A stretch of DNA of 64,000 bases, taken from NCBI GenBank assembly GCA_947426945.1, contig CANEFX010000011.1, forward strand, positions 1-64,000. Reading direction: 5' to 3'. The notes under the pieces were generated by a model. The model made no database searches and was not told the DNA's origin. It worked only from the letters and a program-made list of their open reading frames with translations. The position numbers and the translations under genes were made by a program. This document shows, one piece after another, positions 8,358 to 16,794 of this stretch; positions within the stretch are counted from its first letter, which is position 1, and every line of letters starts with the position of its first letter. The DNA comes from an uncultured Bacillota bacterium (GTDB lineage: Bacteria > Bacillota > Clostridia > Oscillospirales > Oscillospiraceae).

Positions 8358-8394
8358 TGCAAAAAAATTTTGCAAAGAGCATAAAATTTTTGCA
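8358..8394. promoter_or_regulatory. Paired AT-rich palindromes, candidate activator sites
   Basis: TGCAAAAAAATTTTGCA (8358-8374) is a perfect 7-bp inverted repeat around three bases. GCATAAAATTTTTGC (8379-8393) is a near copy with one mismatch. They lie about 120-170 bp upstream of the -24/-12 promoter, the usual distance for upstream activator sequences, and just upstream of the regulator's own promoter. Confidence 0.55.
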
Positions 8395-8401
8395 CATCTA
8401 A

Positions 8402-8430
8402 TTGACAACTTTTTAAATTTCCGGTAAAAT
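8402..8430 (+). promoter_or_regulatory. Sigma-70 promoter of the sigma-54 activator gene
   Basis: TTGACA (8402-8407), exactly 17 bases, then TAAAAT (8425-8430). The start point would be near 8437, 20 bases before the GTG start codon. The nearby palindromes would allow autoregulation. Confidence 0.75.
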
Positions 8431-8455
8431 ATCACCAAACACAGGGGGGATCGCC

Positions 8456-10102
8456 GTGCTCTATGATATTCTGTTTACGCTGGACCGGGAGGGGAGGCTT
8501 GCCTCAGTGGATTGGGGCAGCAAGGAGGCGGAGGACCTGTACCGGGATCTCTTTGAGAGCTGGGCCGCTGACCGTCGTCAGGCGGATACCGTCTTCGCCC
8601 TGCCTCCGGATGGGGACAACGGCCAGCTTATTTGGGAGGAAAGCGCTTTTCATTTTCAATTTCTCCCAGCCCCGGAGGGCGGGCGATGGCTGATGCTGAA
8701 GCGAAAGGATCTCCGTCCCTATCTTTTGGCCCGGGCCCTGGACCAGCTTACCGACGGAGTACAGATCTATGACAAAAATGCCTGCGCCGTCTATTTCAAC
8801 AAAGCCAGCCGGAGAATTTCCCACATCCCCAGCGGAGTAAGCGTGGAAGGAAGACACCTTCTGGACCTGTACAATCTGGACGAGCAGGTGAGCACAACCA
8901 TGACAGCCCTCCAGACCCAGGCTCCGGTGATTGACCGGGTGGACAGCTTCCGGGTCAATGATTTTAGCCAGGTCCCCATTGCCTCGGCCAACACCTCCTA
9001 TCCTATTTTCCGGAAGGGGGAGCTGCTGGGGGCGGTGGTATTTGAGCAGACGGCGGAAATTGTGGACAAGAACATTAAAAAGATGGAGGCTACCCGGCAA
9101 GCCCTCAGCTCGTTTCAGAATAAGCCGCCCAAGGTCAGCTTTTCGGGCTACACCTTTGATAATGTAATCGGCAGCTGCCCCAAGCTGCGGGAGGCGGTGG
9201 AGCTGGCCCGGAGGGTGGCCCCCCAGAACAGCCCCATCCTTCTGGTGGGAGAGACCGGGACGGGCAAGGAAATTTTTGCCCAGAGCATCCACCGCGCCAG
9301 CCGCCGGGGCGGAAAATTTCTGGCCATCAACTGCGCCGCTGTTCCGGAGACCCTCATTGAGAGTCTGCTTTTCGGTACCAAAAAGGGCAGTTTCACCGGC
9401 AGCGAGGATAAAACGGGTTATCTGGAAGAGGCCTCCGGCGGCACCTTGTTTCTGGATGAGCTGAACTCCATGAGCCTGGCCATGCAGTCCAAAATTCTGC
9501 GGGTCCTCCAGGAGAAAACCTTCCGCCGAGTGGGGGGCGGTCGGGACCTGAAGCTGGATGTGCGTATCATATCCTCCTGCAACGAGGATCCCTTTAAGGC
9601 CATTTCAGAGAATACCTTCCGCCGGGACTTGTTTTACCGGCTTTCCACAGTGATGATTGAGCTGCCCCCTCTCCGGGAACACCTGGAGGACCTGGAGGAG
9701 CTGATCCGCTACCACTTGGAGGCAACTGCCTATCAGTTCGTCCGGGCTGTCACCCATATTGACCCGGAGGTCTGCGCCCTGCTGCGGTCCTACCACTGGC
9801 CGGGCAATGTGCGGGAGTTGTTCCACGTGCTGGATTATGCCCAAAATGTCACGGATTCCGGGACGATGGAGGTGCGGCACCTGCCTCCTTATCTGCTGAA
9901 GCGCCGGGCCTCTGCTCCCGCCGCCCAGGCCGTCGACTTCTCCCAGAAGGACCTCCAGGGCCTGATGGATGAGTATGAGCGGGAAGTCATTGCCCAGGCA
10001 CTGGAGCACTGCGGCTATAACATCTCTCAGACCGCCAGGACCTTGGGCATTCTCCGTCAGAGCCTGCAATACCGCATCAGAAAATATGGATTGATCTTTT
10101 AG
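8456..10102 (+). CDS. Sigma-54-dependent transcriptional activator (PAS-AAA+-Fis)
   Basis: A 548-residue enhancer-binding protein. The N-terminal half contains a PAS-like sensor region (about residues 85-190). The central AAA+ domain has Walker A GETGTGKE, the sigma-54 contact loop GSFTGS (usually GAFTGA), Walker B GGTLFLDE and an arginine-finger region RRDLFYRLS. The C-terminus has a Fis-type HTH (NISQTARTLGILRQSLQYRIRKYG). No receiver domain is present, so it probably senses a small molecule directly, in the manner of RocR. The GTG start follows a G-rich ribosome binding site at 8444-8449. It is divergent from the BCCT/lyase operon, whose -24/-12 promoter it most likely activates. Confidence 0.9.
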   Translation: MLYDILFTLDREGRLASVDWGSKEAEDLYRDLFESWAADRRQADTVFALPPDGDNGQLIWEESAFHFQFLPAPEGGRWLMLKRKDLRPYLLARALDQLTDGVQIYDKNACAVYFNKASRRISHIPSGVSVEGRHLLDLYNLDEQVSTTMTALQTQAPVIDRVDSFRVNDFSQVPIASANTSYPIFRKGELLGAVVFEQTAEIVDKNIKKMEATRQALSSFQNKPPKVSFSGYTFDNVIGSCPKLREAVELARRVAPQNSPILLVGETGTGKEIFAQSIHRASRRGGKFLAINCAAVPETLIESLLFGTKKGSFTGSEDKTGYLEEASGGTLFLDELNSMSLAMQSKILRVLQEKTFRRVGGGRDLKLDVRIISSCNEDPFKAISENTFRRDLFYRLSTVMIELPPLREHLEDLEELIRYHLEATAYQFVRAVTHIDPEVCALLRSYHWPGNVRELFHVLDYAQNVTDSGTMEVRHLPPYLLKRRASAPAAQAVDFSQKDLQGLMDEYEREVIAQALEHCGYNISQTARTLGILRQSLQYRIRKYGLIF

Positions 10103-10122
10103 ACAGCCAGGGGGCGTGCGCC

Positions 10123-11478
10123 ATGAAATTATCGCAAGTACAGTCCCAACAACTGAATTACCAGCAGATACAAGGGCTGAAGCTGCTGCAAATGAGCTCC
10201 TGGGAGCTGGAACAGTATTTGCGGGAGCTGGCACAGGAGAACCCTTTGATTGACCTGGAGTCAGAAGCACCCTCCGAGGAAGAACAAGATGAGCTTCTCC
10301 GTTACCTGCAATGGCTGGAAGATAACGATTACCAAAACCTCTACTGCCAGCAGGTGAGCGAGGATGAGATGGACCCTCTGTCCCAGGTAGGGACAGAGGG
10401 TGGGCTGGAGGAGACTTTATTCCGTTTTTTGTCCCGCCAGCTCTACACGATGGACCTGGAGGAGGACTTGGCGGACATGGTACGCTATCTGGCCTCCAGC
10501 CTGGACAGCCGAGGCTATTTGACTGTCCCTCTGTCGGAGCTTGCCCGGAACGGCCCCTTTCCGCTTTCCCGGCTGGAGCAGGCTCTGGAAATCCTGCGCG
10601 GGCTGGAACCCGCCGGGGTTGGCGCGGAGAACCTCTCCCAATGCCTGGAGCTGCAGCTGCGCCGCATTCGGGAGGATGGTCCCGCTCTGGCCATCGTGCG
10701 CGGCTACCTTGTCCCGCTGGCCAGACGGCATTACTCCTCCATTGCTGCCAAGCTGAATATCTCAGTGGTCCAGGTGAAACAGGCAGAGGCCGTCATCCGG
10801 GAGCTGGACCCGAGGCCCGGCGCTGTTTTTGAGTGTCCGGAGCAGATACCCTATATCCTGCCGGACATTTTTGTGGACGAGAACGGCGGGAGGTATACTG
10901 TTCGGGCGCGCAGGTCGGGACAGCCGCCCTTTCAGATCAACGGCTACTACCGTAAGCTGCTGCTTCAGTCCCAGGACCGGCAGGTTAGGGAGTATTTGCA
11001 GGGAAAGCTTCAGCAGGCCGAAAGTGTTCTGCGGGCGGTGGACCAGCGGGAGAGCACCCTGCTCCGGTGCGCTCAGGCCATTGCGGATGTCCAGGCGGAG
11101 TTTTTTCGCTGGGGACCCCAAGCCCTGCGGCCTATGCGGATGGCCGACATAGCTAAGACGCTGGGCCTCCACGAATCTACCATCAGCCGGGCGGTGCGGG
11201 AAAAATACGTCCAGTGCCCCCAGGGTGTGTACCCTATGAATTACTTCTTTTCCCGTGGTGTGACCTCAAAAAAGAACGGCCCGCAAATCGGAGGAGTAGC
11301 GGCCAGGCTGTTGCTGAAGCAGCTTATTGACCAGGAGGATCATCAAAATCCGCTGTCCGACCAAAAGCTCGCCGCGCTTCTGGCTCAGGCCGGCTGCCCC
11401 GTTTCCCGGCGGACAGTGGCAAAATACCGCGAAGAGATGGATGTTCCCGATATGTCTGGCCGAAAAGTGCGATTTTAG
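10123..11478 (+). CDS. rpoN: RNA polymerase sigma-54 factor
   Basis: A 451-residue sigma-54. The glutamine- and leucine-rich region I (QSQQLNYQQIQGLKLLQMSS), acidic region II, core-binding region and HTH (MADIAKTLGLHESTISRAV) are in order. A C-terminal RpoN-box-like SRRTVAKYRE recognises the -24 element. It begins 20 bases after the activator gene and is probably cotranscribed with it. An rpoN placed directly behind one specific activator is noteworthy because sigma-54 normally serves several regulons; whether it is the only copy in the genome cannot be seen here. A terminator follows. Confidence 0.95.
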   Translation: MKLSQVQSQQLNYQQIQGLKLLQMSSWELEQYLRELAQENPLIDLESEAPSEEEQDELLRYLQWLEDNDYQNLYCQQVSEDEMDPLSQVGTEGGLEETLFRFLSRQLYTMDLEEDLADMVRYLASSLDSRGYLTVPLSELARNGPFPLSRLEQALEILRGLEPAGVGAENLSQCLELQLRRIREDGPALAIVRGYLVPLARRHYSSIAAKLNISVVQVKQAEAVIRELDPRPGAVFECPEQIPYILPDIFVDENGGRYTVRARRSGQPPFQINGYYRKLLLQSQDRQVREYLQGKLQQAESVLRAVDQRESTLLRCAQAIADVQAEFFRWGPQALRPMRMADIAKTLGLHESTISRAVREKYVQCPQGVYPMNYFFSRGVTSKKNGPQIGGVAARLLLKQLIDQEDHQNPLSDQKLAALLAQAGCPVSRRTVAKYREEMDVPDMSGRKVRF

Positions 11479-11543
11479 TTGAATTTTCTGGGAATATATT
11501 ATTTATAGCTGCTGTATTTGATATAGCTTTTTCTCTACCCAAT

Positions 11544-11576
11544 AAATCCCGTCATATTTTCTGGCGGGATTTTTTC
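11544..11576 (+). terminator. Rho-independent terminator after rpoN
   Basis: An 11-bp stem with one G-T pair (11544-11554 with 11562-11572) and a 7-base loop is followed by a run of T. It closes the activator-rpoN transcript. Confidence 0.85.
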
Positions 11577-11632
11577 AGCATAATTACCAATTTTGAATTA
11601 TTATTTTTGTGAGTAAAACTGATTAAATGTGA

Positions 11633-11661
11633 TTGACTTCTAGCAAATAATCTGATATCAT
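11633..11661 (+). promoter_or_regulatory. Promoter of the fructose operon with TAATCT repeats
   Basis: TTGACT (11633-11638), a 17-base spacer and TATCAT (11656-11661) lie upstream of the EIIABC gene. TAATCT occurs within the spacer and twice more downstream before position 11705. These repeats are candidate sites for the operon's DeoR-type regulator, by position only. Confidence 0.55.
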
Positions 11662-11721
11662 CAAAACATAAAATAAATAATCTAATTTAATCTAAAATAA
11701 TCGGGAAAGGAAGTATCCATA

Positions 11722-13644
11722 ATGCGTATCACTGATTTGCTCCGTCCGGAGGCCGTCCAGCTCCATGCTGAATCCAGCGACAAATCCGCCGCCATTGACC
11801 TGCTGGTGGACCTCCATGCAAAAGCTGGTAACATTAACGATGAGGAGGCTTACAAAAAGGAAATCTGGGCCCGGGAAGAGTTGGACTCCACCGCCGTGGG
11901 CGACGGCGTGGCCGTCCCTCACGCCCGCTGCGCCGCCGTGAATCGGGCCAGCCTGGCCGCCATCACGGTCCCCGACGGACTGGACTACGACTCCCCCGAT
12001 GGGGAGCCCTCCAAGCTGTTTTTCATGATCGCGGCTCCGGAGGGGGGAGGCGATGTCCACATGGATATACTGGCCCACCTGATGGTCATGCTCATGGACG
12101 GGGAGTTCTGTCAGAAACTGCTGGACACCCGGGACGTGAACACCTTTCTTGGACTGATTGACGCTCAGGAGCGGGTGAAATTTCCGGAGGAGGCCCCGGC
12201 AGAGACGGAACAGCCCAAGGACGGCCTGCGGGTGCTGGCCATTACCGCCTGCCCCACCGGTATTGCCCACACCTACATGGCCGCCGAGGCCCTGGAGAAG
12301 AAGGGGCGGGAGCTGAATATCGGCGTCAAGGCCGAGACACAGGGTTCAGGCGGAGCCAAGAACATCCTTACCCGGGAGGAGATCGCCGCCTGTGACGGCG
12401 TTATCATCGCCGCCGACAAAAATGTGGACCTGGCCCGGTTCGACGGCAAGCCCCTGTTGCGGGTCCCGGTCTCCGACGGCATCAACAAGCCCCAGGAGCT
12501 CATTGAGAAGATCATCAACGGTCAGGCTCCCGTCTACCACCACGAGGGCGGCGCCGTGGAGGACGACACAGGCAATGAGAGCCTGGGCCGCCAGCTGTAC
12601 AAGCACCTGATGAACGGCGTGTCCCATATGCTCCCCTTCGTCATCGGCGGCGGCATCATCATGGCCCTGTCCTTCCTGCTGGACGGCGGCGCGGCGGGCA
12701 CGGCGGCCTTCGGCTCCTCCACCCCCCTGGCCGCGTTCTTCAACAAGGCGGGTAATCTGGCTTTTAGCTTCATGGTTCCCATTCTGTCGGCCTTTATCGC
12801 CCAGTCCATCGCCGACCGGCCCGGTCTGATGGTGGGCTTTGTAGGCGGCTCTCTGGCCGCCAGCGGCGCAACCTTCGCCTACTTCGCCGACCCCACCGTG
12901 CCCATCATCCCCGCCGGCTTCCTGGGCGGACTGCTGGCCGGCTTCGTGGGCGGCTGGTTCATGAAGTGGCTGCGCAGGGCCTGTGACAAGCTGCCCCAGT
13001 CTCTGGAGGGCCTGAAGCCCATCCTGATCTACCCCGTGGTGGGCCTGCTGTTCATCGGCGCCTTTATGTGTCTGGTCAATCCCTTCGTGGGCATGCTCAA
13101 CAGCGCCCTGACCAACGGCCTGAACTCCATGGCTGGTTCCTCTGCAATTATTCTGGGCGCTCTGGTGGCCGGAATGCAGGCCACCGATATGGGCGGGCCC
13201 ATTAACAAGGCGGCTTACGTCTTCGGCACCGCCTCCATTGCCATGGCGGAGGGCGGCTTCTCCCCGGTGATGGCGGCGGTCATGGCGGGCGGCATGGTGC
13301 CTCCTATCGCCATCGCCCTGGCCACCATCTTCTTTAAAAACCGCTTTACCTCGGAAGAACGCAAATCCGGTCCGGTAAACTTCATCATGGGCCTGTCCTT
13401 CATCACTGAGGGGGCCATTCCCTATGCCGCCTCCGACCCCCTGCATGTCATTCCCTCCTGCATCGTAGGTTCCGCCGTAGCCGGAGCTCTGTCCATGGCC
13501 TTCGGCTGCGCCTCCCCCGCGCCCCACGGCGGACTGTTCGTTTTCCCTGTCATGCAGAATCCCCTGGGTTACGCCGCCGCCATCGCCATCGGCTCTGTGG
13601 CCGGTATGTTTATGCTGGCGCTGCTGAAAAAGAAGAAAGTGTGA
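11722..13644 (+). CDS. fruA: Fructose-type PTS enzyme IIABC
   Basis: A 640-residue phosphotransferase that imports fructose and phosphorylates it to fructose-1-phosphate. The EIIA domain comes first, with its active histidine in VAVPHARC (near residue 67). The EIIB domain follows, with its phospho-cysteine in ITACPTGIAHT (near 176). The membrane EIIC domain comes last (about 290-635), rich in glycine and hydrophobic helices. The A-B-C order in one chain is typical of Gram-positive FruA. AAAGGAAG precedes the ATG. The DeoR regulator and 1-phosphofructokinase downstream support fructose as substrate. Confidence 0.92.
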   Translation: MRITDLLRPEAVQLHAESSDKSAAIDLLVDLHAKAGNINDEEAYKKEIWAREELDSTAVGDGVAVPHARCAAVNRASLAAITVPDGLDYDSPDGEPSKLFFMIAAPEGGGDVHMDILAHLMVMLMDGEFCQKLLDTRDVNTFLGLIDAQERVKFPEEAPAETEQPKDGLRVLAITACPTGIAHTYMAAEALEKKGRELNIGVKAETQGSGGAKNILTREEIAACDGVIIAADKNVDLARFDGKPLLRVPVSDGINKPQELIEKIINGQAPVYHHEGGAVEDDTGNESLGRQLYKHLMNGVSHMLPFVIGGGIIMALSFLLDGGAAGTAAFGSSTPLAAFFNKAGNLAFSFMVPILSAFIAQSIADRPGLMVGFVGGSLAASGATFAYFADPTVPIIPAGFLGGLLAGFVGGWFMKWLRRACDKLPQSLEGLKPILIYPVVGLLFIGAFMCLVNPFVGMLNSALTNGLNSMAGSSAIILGALVAGMQATDMGGPINKAAYVFGTASIAMAEGGFSPVMAAVMAGGMVPPIAIALATIFFKNRFTSEERKSGPVNFIMGLSFITEGAIPYAASDPLHVIPSCIVGSAVAGALSMAFGCASPAPHGGLFVFPVMQNPLGYAAAIAIGSVAGMFMLALLKKKKV

Positions 13645-13657
13645 TATCATAGGTGCA

Positions 13658-13684
13658 GTTTCCCCGCCCTCCAGGCGGGGAAAC
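13658..13684 (+). terminator. Intercistronic hairpin after EIIABC
   Basis: An 11-bp perfect stem, GTTTCCCCGCC with its complement, has a 5-base loop but no T run after it. It may attenuate or protect the upstream message rather than end transcription fully. Confidence 0.55.
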
Positions 13685-13716
13685 AAGGAAAAGTTTTGGA
13701 AAGGCAGGATCATAAT

Positions 13717-14697
13717 ATGAGTGACAATAAACAGCTGCATTGGGCCGTGCTGGGCACAGGAGTTATCGCAAACCAGATGGCCCAGGCCCTCCAGTCCATG
13801 GGCCGTACCCTGGACGCTGTGGGCAACCGCACCTATGACAAGGCCGTCGCCTTCGGGTCGAAATACGGCGTGTCCAAGGTCTATGCCGACTATAACGAGA
13901 TGTTCACCGACCCGGATATCGATGTCATCTACATCACCACCCCCCACAACACCCATATGGCTTTTCTGGAACAGGCCCTGTCCCACGGCAAGCATGTCCT
14001 GTGTGAGAAGTCCATCACCCTGAACAGCCAGGAACTGGACCGGGCTGTGTCTCTGGCGAGGGAGAACGGCGTGGTGCTGGCCGAGGCCATGACCATCTAC
14101 CACATGCCCCTCTACCGGGAACTGCGGGAGCGGGTGGCCTCCGGCGCGCTGGGAAAGGTCAACCTGATCCAACTCAACTTCGGCAGCTTTAAGGCCTACG
14201 ATATGAACAACCGCTTTTTCAATCCCAATCTGGCGGGAGGCGCTATGCTGGACATCGGAGTGTACGCCCTGTCCCTGGCCCGGCTGTTCCTGGACTCCAA
14301 TCCGGATCAGGTGAGCTCCTTCGTCCGCAAGGCTCCCACTGGAGTGGACGAGAGCGCCGCCATCGCCATGGCCAACCGGGAGGGCCAATTGGTCACCGCA
14401 ACACTGTCCCTCCACTCCAAGCAGCCCAAGCGGGCGGTGATCTCCTGCGAGAAGGGGTACATTGAGATCATGGAGTATCCCAGAGCCGACGAGGCGGTCA
14501 TTGTGGATGCCGAGACAGGGGAGAGGGAGACCGTTCGGGCGGGACGAACCGCCGACGCCCTGCGCTACGAGCTGGAGGATATGGAGGAGGCCGTCCTTGC
14601 CGGCGGCGATATGCTCCTGCCCTGTACCACTGATGTGATGGCCCTTATGACTGCCCTGCGGCGGGAGTGGGGCGTGATTTATCCGGAGGAAAAATAA
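13717..14697 (+). CDS. Gfo/Idh/MocA-family oxidoreductase in the fructose operon
   Basis: A 326-residue NAD(P)-dependent oxidoreductase. The N-terminal Rossmann motif is AVLGTGVIANQMAQAL. The family's Glu-Lys pair is in VLCEKSITL, where Pro is more usual than Ser. The catalytic region GGAMLDIGVYALSLA follows. The frame opens at 13696, but AGGA seven bases before the ATG at 13717 favours the later start. It lies between the EIIABC and regulator genes, flanked by two GC-rich hairpins, so it may be expressed at its own level. Its substrate, likely a sugar, polyol or sugar phosphate linked to fructose metabolism, cannot be told from sequence. Confidence 0.85.
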   Translation: MSDNKQLHWAVLGTGVIANQMAQALQSMGRTLDAVGNRTYDKAVAFGSKYGVSKVYADYNEMFTDPDIDVIYITTPHNTHMAFLEQALSHGKHVLCEKSITLNSQELDRAVSLARENGVVLAEAMTIYHMPLYRELRERVASGALGKVNLIQLNFGSFKAYDMNNRFFNPNLAGGAMLDIGVYALSLARLFLDSNPDQVSSFVRKAPTGVDESAAIAMANREGQLVTATLSLHSKQPKRAVISCEKGYIEIMEYPRADEAVIVDAETGERETVRAGRTADALRYELEDMEEAVLAGGDMLLPCTTDVMALMTALRREWGVIYPEEK

Positions 14698-14749
14698 TCA
14701 AAACCGCTTGCTTCTGATTGTTTATGATGATATGATGGAGAAAAATGGC

Positions 14750-14770
14750 TCCCGCCCCGGAGGGGCGGGA
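14750..14770 (+). terminator. Intercistronic hairpin before the DeoR regulator
   Basis: A 9-bp stem, TCCCGCCCC with GGGGCGGGA, around 3 bases, without a T run. It resembles the hairpin after EIIABC in sequence and position. Confidence 0.5.
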
Positions 14771-14805
14771 ACCAAAACGAAAAGCTTGGAAGGAGCGGAA
14801 GATAT

Positions 14806-15555
14806 ATGGCACTGTTGGCGGAGCAGCGGATGGACCGGATTCTGGAGGAGCTGTCTCATCAGGAATCGGTAAGTGTGGCCTATCTAAGCAAAGTGATCGG
14901 TGTGTCAGAGGCCACCGTCCGGCGGGACTTGACCGAGCTGGCTCAGCGGGGCAAGCTGAACAAGGTCCACGGTGGAGCGCTGCCAGTGAAGGAGACTTTT
15001 TTCAGCGACGAGCCAACCATGGAGGTGAAGCGCCAGCTCCACACCCCGGAGAAAAAGCGCATCGCCCAGTACGCCGCCGGGCTGATTCGGGACGACGACG
15101 TGGTGTTTCTGGACGCCGGGTCCACCGTTATGCACATGGCCGACTATATTCGCGCCCCTCGGGCCACTTTTGTCACCAACAGCATCGAGTGTCTCCAGCG
15201 TCTGCCCCGGTTGGGCCTGCGTACCTATGTGCTGGGCGGCGTACTCAAGCCGGGCACTCTGGCCATCATTGGCGGGGAGGCCATGGAGGGGCTGAAACGG
15301 TACAACTTTACCAAAGTCTTTTTGGGAACCAACGGTATTTCCCTGGGGCAGGGATTCACTACTCCCGACCCGGAGGAGGCCATGGTCAAGGCATTGGCCG
15401 CCGCTCGGTCTCAACAGACCTGGGTGCTGGCCGATTCCAGCAAATTTGACATTGTGACGGCGGCAGTGATGCTCTCCCTGGAGCGAGCGGAAATCATCAC
15501 CGACCGCCTGAGGGATACGCGATATTTAGACCATACATCGGTCAAGGAGGTTTAA
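14806..15555 (+). CDS. fruR: DeoR-family regulator of the fructose operon
   Basis: A 249-residue DeoR-type repressor. The N-terminal winged HTH (SVSVAYLSKVIGVSEATVRR DLTEL, about residues 20-45) is followed by the family HGGA box. The sugar-phosphate sensing domain contains VFLDAGSTV and a conserved GTNGIS stretch. AAGGAG upstream fits the ATG. It is encoded 2 bases before fruK and in the same operon as EIIABC, so it most likely responds to fructose-1-phosphate. Candidate operator repeats lie in the operon promoter region. Confidence 0.9.
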   Translation: MALLAEQRMDRILEELSHQESVSVAYLSKVIGVSEATVRRDLTELAQRGKLNKVHGGALPVKETFFSDEPTMEVKRQLHTPEKKRIAQYAAGLIRDDDVVFLDAGSTVMHMADYIRAPRATFVTNSIECLQRLPRLGLRTYVLGGVLKPGTLAIIGGEAMEGLKRYNFTKVFLGTNGISLGQGFTTPDPEEAMVKALAAARSQQTWVLADSSKFDIVTAAVMLSLERAEIITDRLRDTRYLDHTSVKEV

Positions 15556-15557
15556 CG

Positions 15558-16460
15558 ATGGTTTATACTGTTACCTTTAACCCGGCGCTGGATTATGTGG
15601 TCCGGGTAGAGGATTTTCAGCCCGGCGAGACCAACCGGACTGCCAGTGACGAGGTCCAGTTCGGTGGCAAGGGCATCAATGTGTCCACCGTCCTGCGAAA
15701 TCTTGGTGTGGACAACGTGGCCCTGGGTTTTCTGGCCGGCTTTACCGGCAAGGGGCTGGAGCAGGGGCTGCAAAAGATCGGCATTAACACAGATTTTATC
15801 TGGCTGGAGCAGGGGCTGACGCGGATTAATGTAAAGATCAAGGCGGGTCAGGAGACCGAAATCAACGGCCAGGGGCCCGATATCTCCTCCGCCGCGCTGG
15901 AGCAGCTCTTCGCCAGGCTGGACCTGCTGACGGAAGGGGACGTGCTGGTGCTGGCCGGCTCCATCCCCAAGTCCCTCCCAGACGATATCTATCAGCGCAT
16001 TTTACAGCGGCTGGACGGGCGGGGCGTTCTCACCGCGGTGGACGCCACCCGGGATCTGCTGTGTGCGGTGCTGCCTTACCGGCCCTTCCTCATCAAGCCC
16101 AACGACCGGGAGCTGGGGGAAATCTTTGAAAAAACGCTTACCGCCGACCGGGAGATAGAGGACTGCGCCCGGCAGCTCCAGGCCCGTGGAGCCAGAAATG
16201 TGCTGGTATCCATGGCGGGGGCCGGTTCTCTGCTGGTGGATGAGACGGGCAGGACCCACCGGCTGGGCGTTCCGAAGGGGACGGTGCGCAACTCGGTGGG
16301 GGCCGGCGATTCCATGGTGGCCGGATTTCTGGCCGGCTGGCTGAAGGAGCACGATTACACCGCCGCTCATCGGATGGGGGCTGCCGCCGGCTCCGCAACT
16401 GCGTTCTCAGACGGCTTGGCCACCTGGGACGAGGTCCAGGCTTTGCTTGGAACCTTCTGA
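15558..16460 (+). CDS. fruK: 1-phosphofructokinase
   Basis: A 300-residue PfkB-family kinase converting fructose-1-phosphate to fructose-1,6-bisphosphate. The N-terminus TVTFNPALDYVV and the GGKGINVSTVLRNLG box are typical of FruK/LacC. The catalytic motif NSVGAGDSMVAGFLAGW includes the active Asp. AAGGAGG sits at the end of the regulator gene, and the ATG follows its stop by 2 bases. It completes the pathway begun by EIIABC. Confidence 0.93.
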   Translation: MVYTVTFNPALDYVVRVEDFQPGETNRTASDEVQFGGKGINVSTVLRNLGVDNVALGFLAGFTGKGLEQGLQKIGINTDFIWLEQGLTRINVKIKAGQETEINGQGPDISSAALEQLFARLDLLTEGDVLVLAGSIPKSLPDDIYQRILQRLDGRGVLTAVDATRDLLCAVLPYRPFLIKPNDRELGEIFEKTLTADREIEDCARQLQARGARNVLVSMAGAGSLLVDETGRTHRLGVPKGTVRNSVGAGDSMVAGFLAGWLKEHDYTAAHRMGAAAGSATAFSDGLATWDEVQALLGTF

Positions 16461-16700
16461 AGCAATGCTCAAAAGCTGTCCCTTGATCAACAACTGCCGG
16501 TCAGCGGTCTGCGGAGAGTTGTATATATCCTAGAAGGTAACGGCGGAGCCGGTGAAGGGATACCGGGTGCTGTTTGAGAGCCGGCAGTTGGATGACGATA
16601 TGTTTTTCATTAGCTGCGGCAAGGCGGCTTCGCTGATCTATGTTCATGGGATATTGCGTGATGCGTTGAAAAAACAAAGACGGAGAAAAGGTTGTAAAAG
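16461..16700 (+). pseudogene. Probable gene remnant of unknown origin
   Basis: Between fruK and a terminator, a short open stretch (about 16549-16700) would encode KGYRVLFESRQLDDDMFF and onward for some 50 residues. It reads like protein sequence but has no convincing start, ribosome binding site or upstream continuation. I do not recognise it. It may be the tail of a gene lost when accessory DNA entered at the scar just downstream. Confidence 0.35.
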
Positions 16701-16733
16701 CCCGCAGAAACAGTGCCGTTTCTGCGGGTTTTT
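16701..16733. terminator. Hairpin terminator attached to tRNA-like scar A
   Basis: An 11-bp perfect stem, CCCGCAGAAAC (16701-16711) with GTTTCTGCGGG (16718-16728), is followed by TTTTT. It shares the CCGCAG core with the hairpins beside scar C and tRNA-Thr. Confidence 0.8.
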
Positions 16734-16784
16734 GAGTTGACGGTGGAGATTGAACCAACAACCAGCGGTTATCCATAAGGGAAG
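16734..16784 (-). repeat. tRNA 3'-end-like scar A
   Basis: On the minus strand this reads like a decayed T-arm and acceptor 3' strand (GGTTCAATC core), directly followed by a terminator. It shares ATTGAACCAACA (plus strand) and ATAAGGGAA with scar B at 31428-31478. No complete tRNA can be folded. It may be an attachment-site relic at the left edge of the accessory block. Confidence 0.5.
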
Positions 16785-16794
16785 TAAGCACATA

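Noticed and set aside
12346-14415. 689-codon open frame antisense to EIIABC and the oxidoreductase
   Set aside because: Shadow frame caused by GC-rich codons. Its translation is rich in Gly, His and Gln without any family motif, and the other strand holds clear genes.
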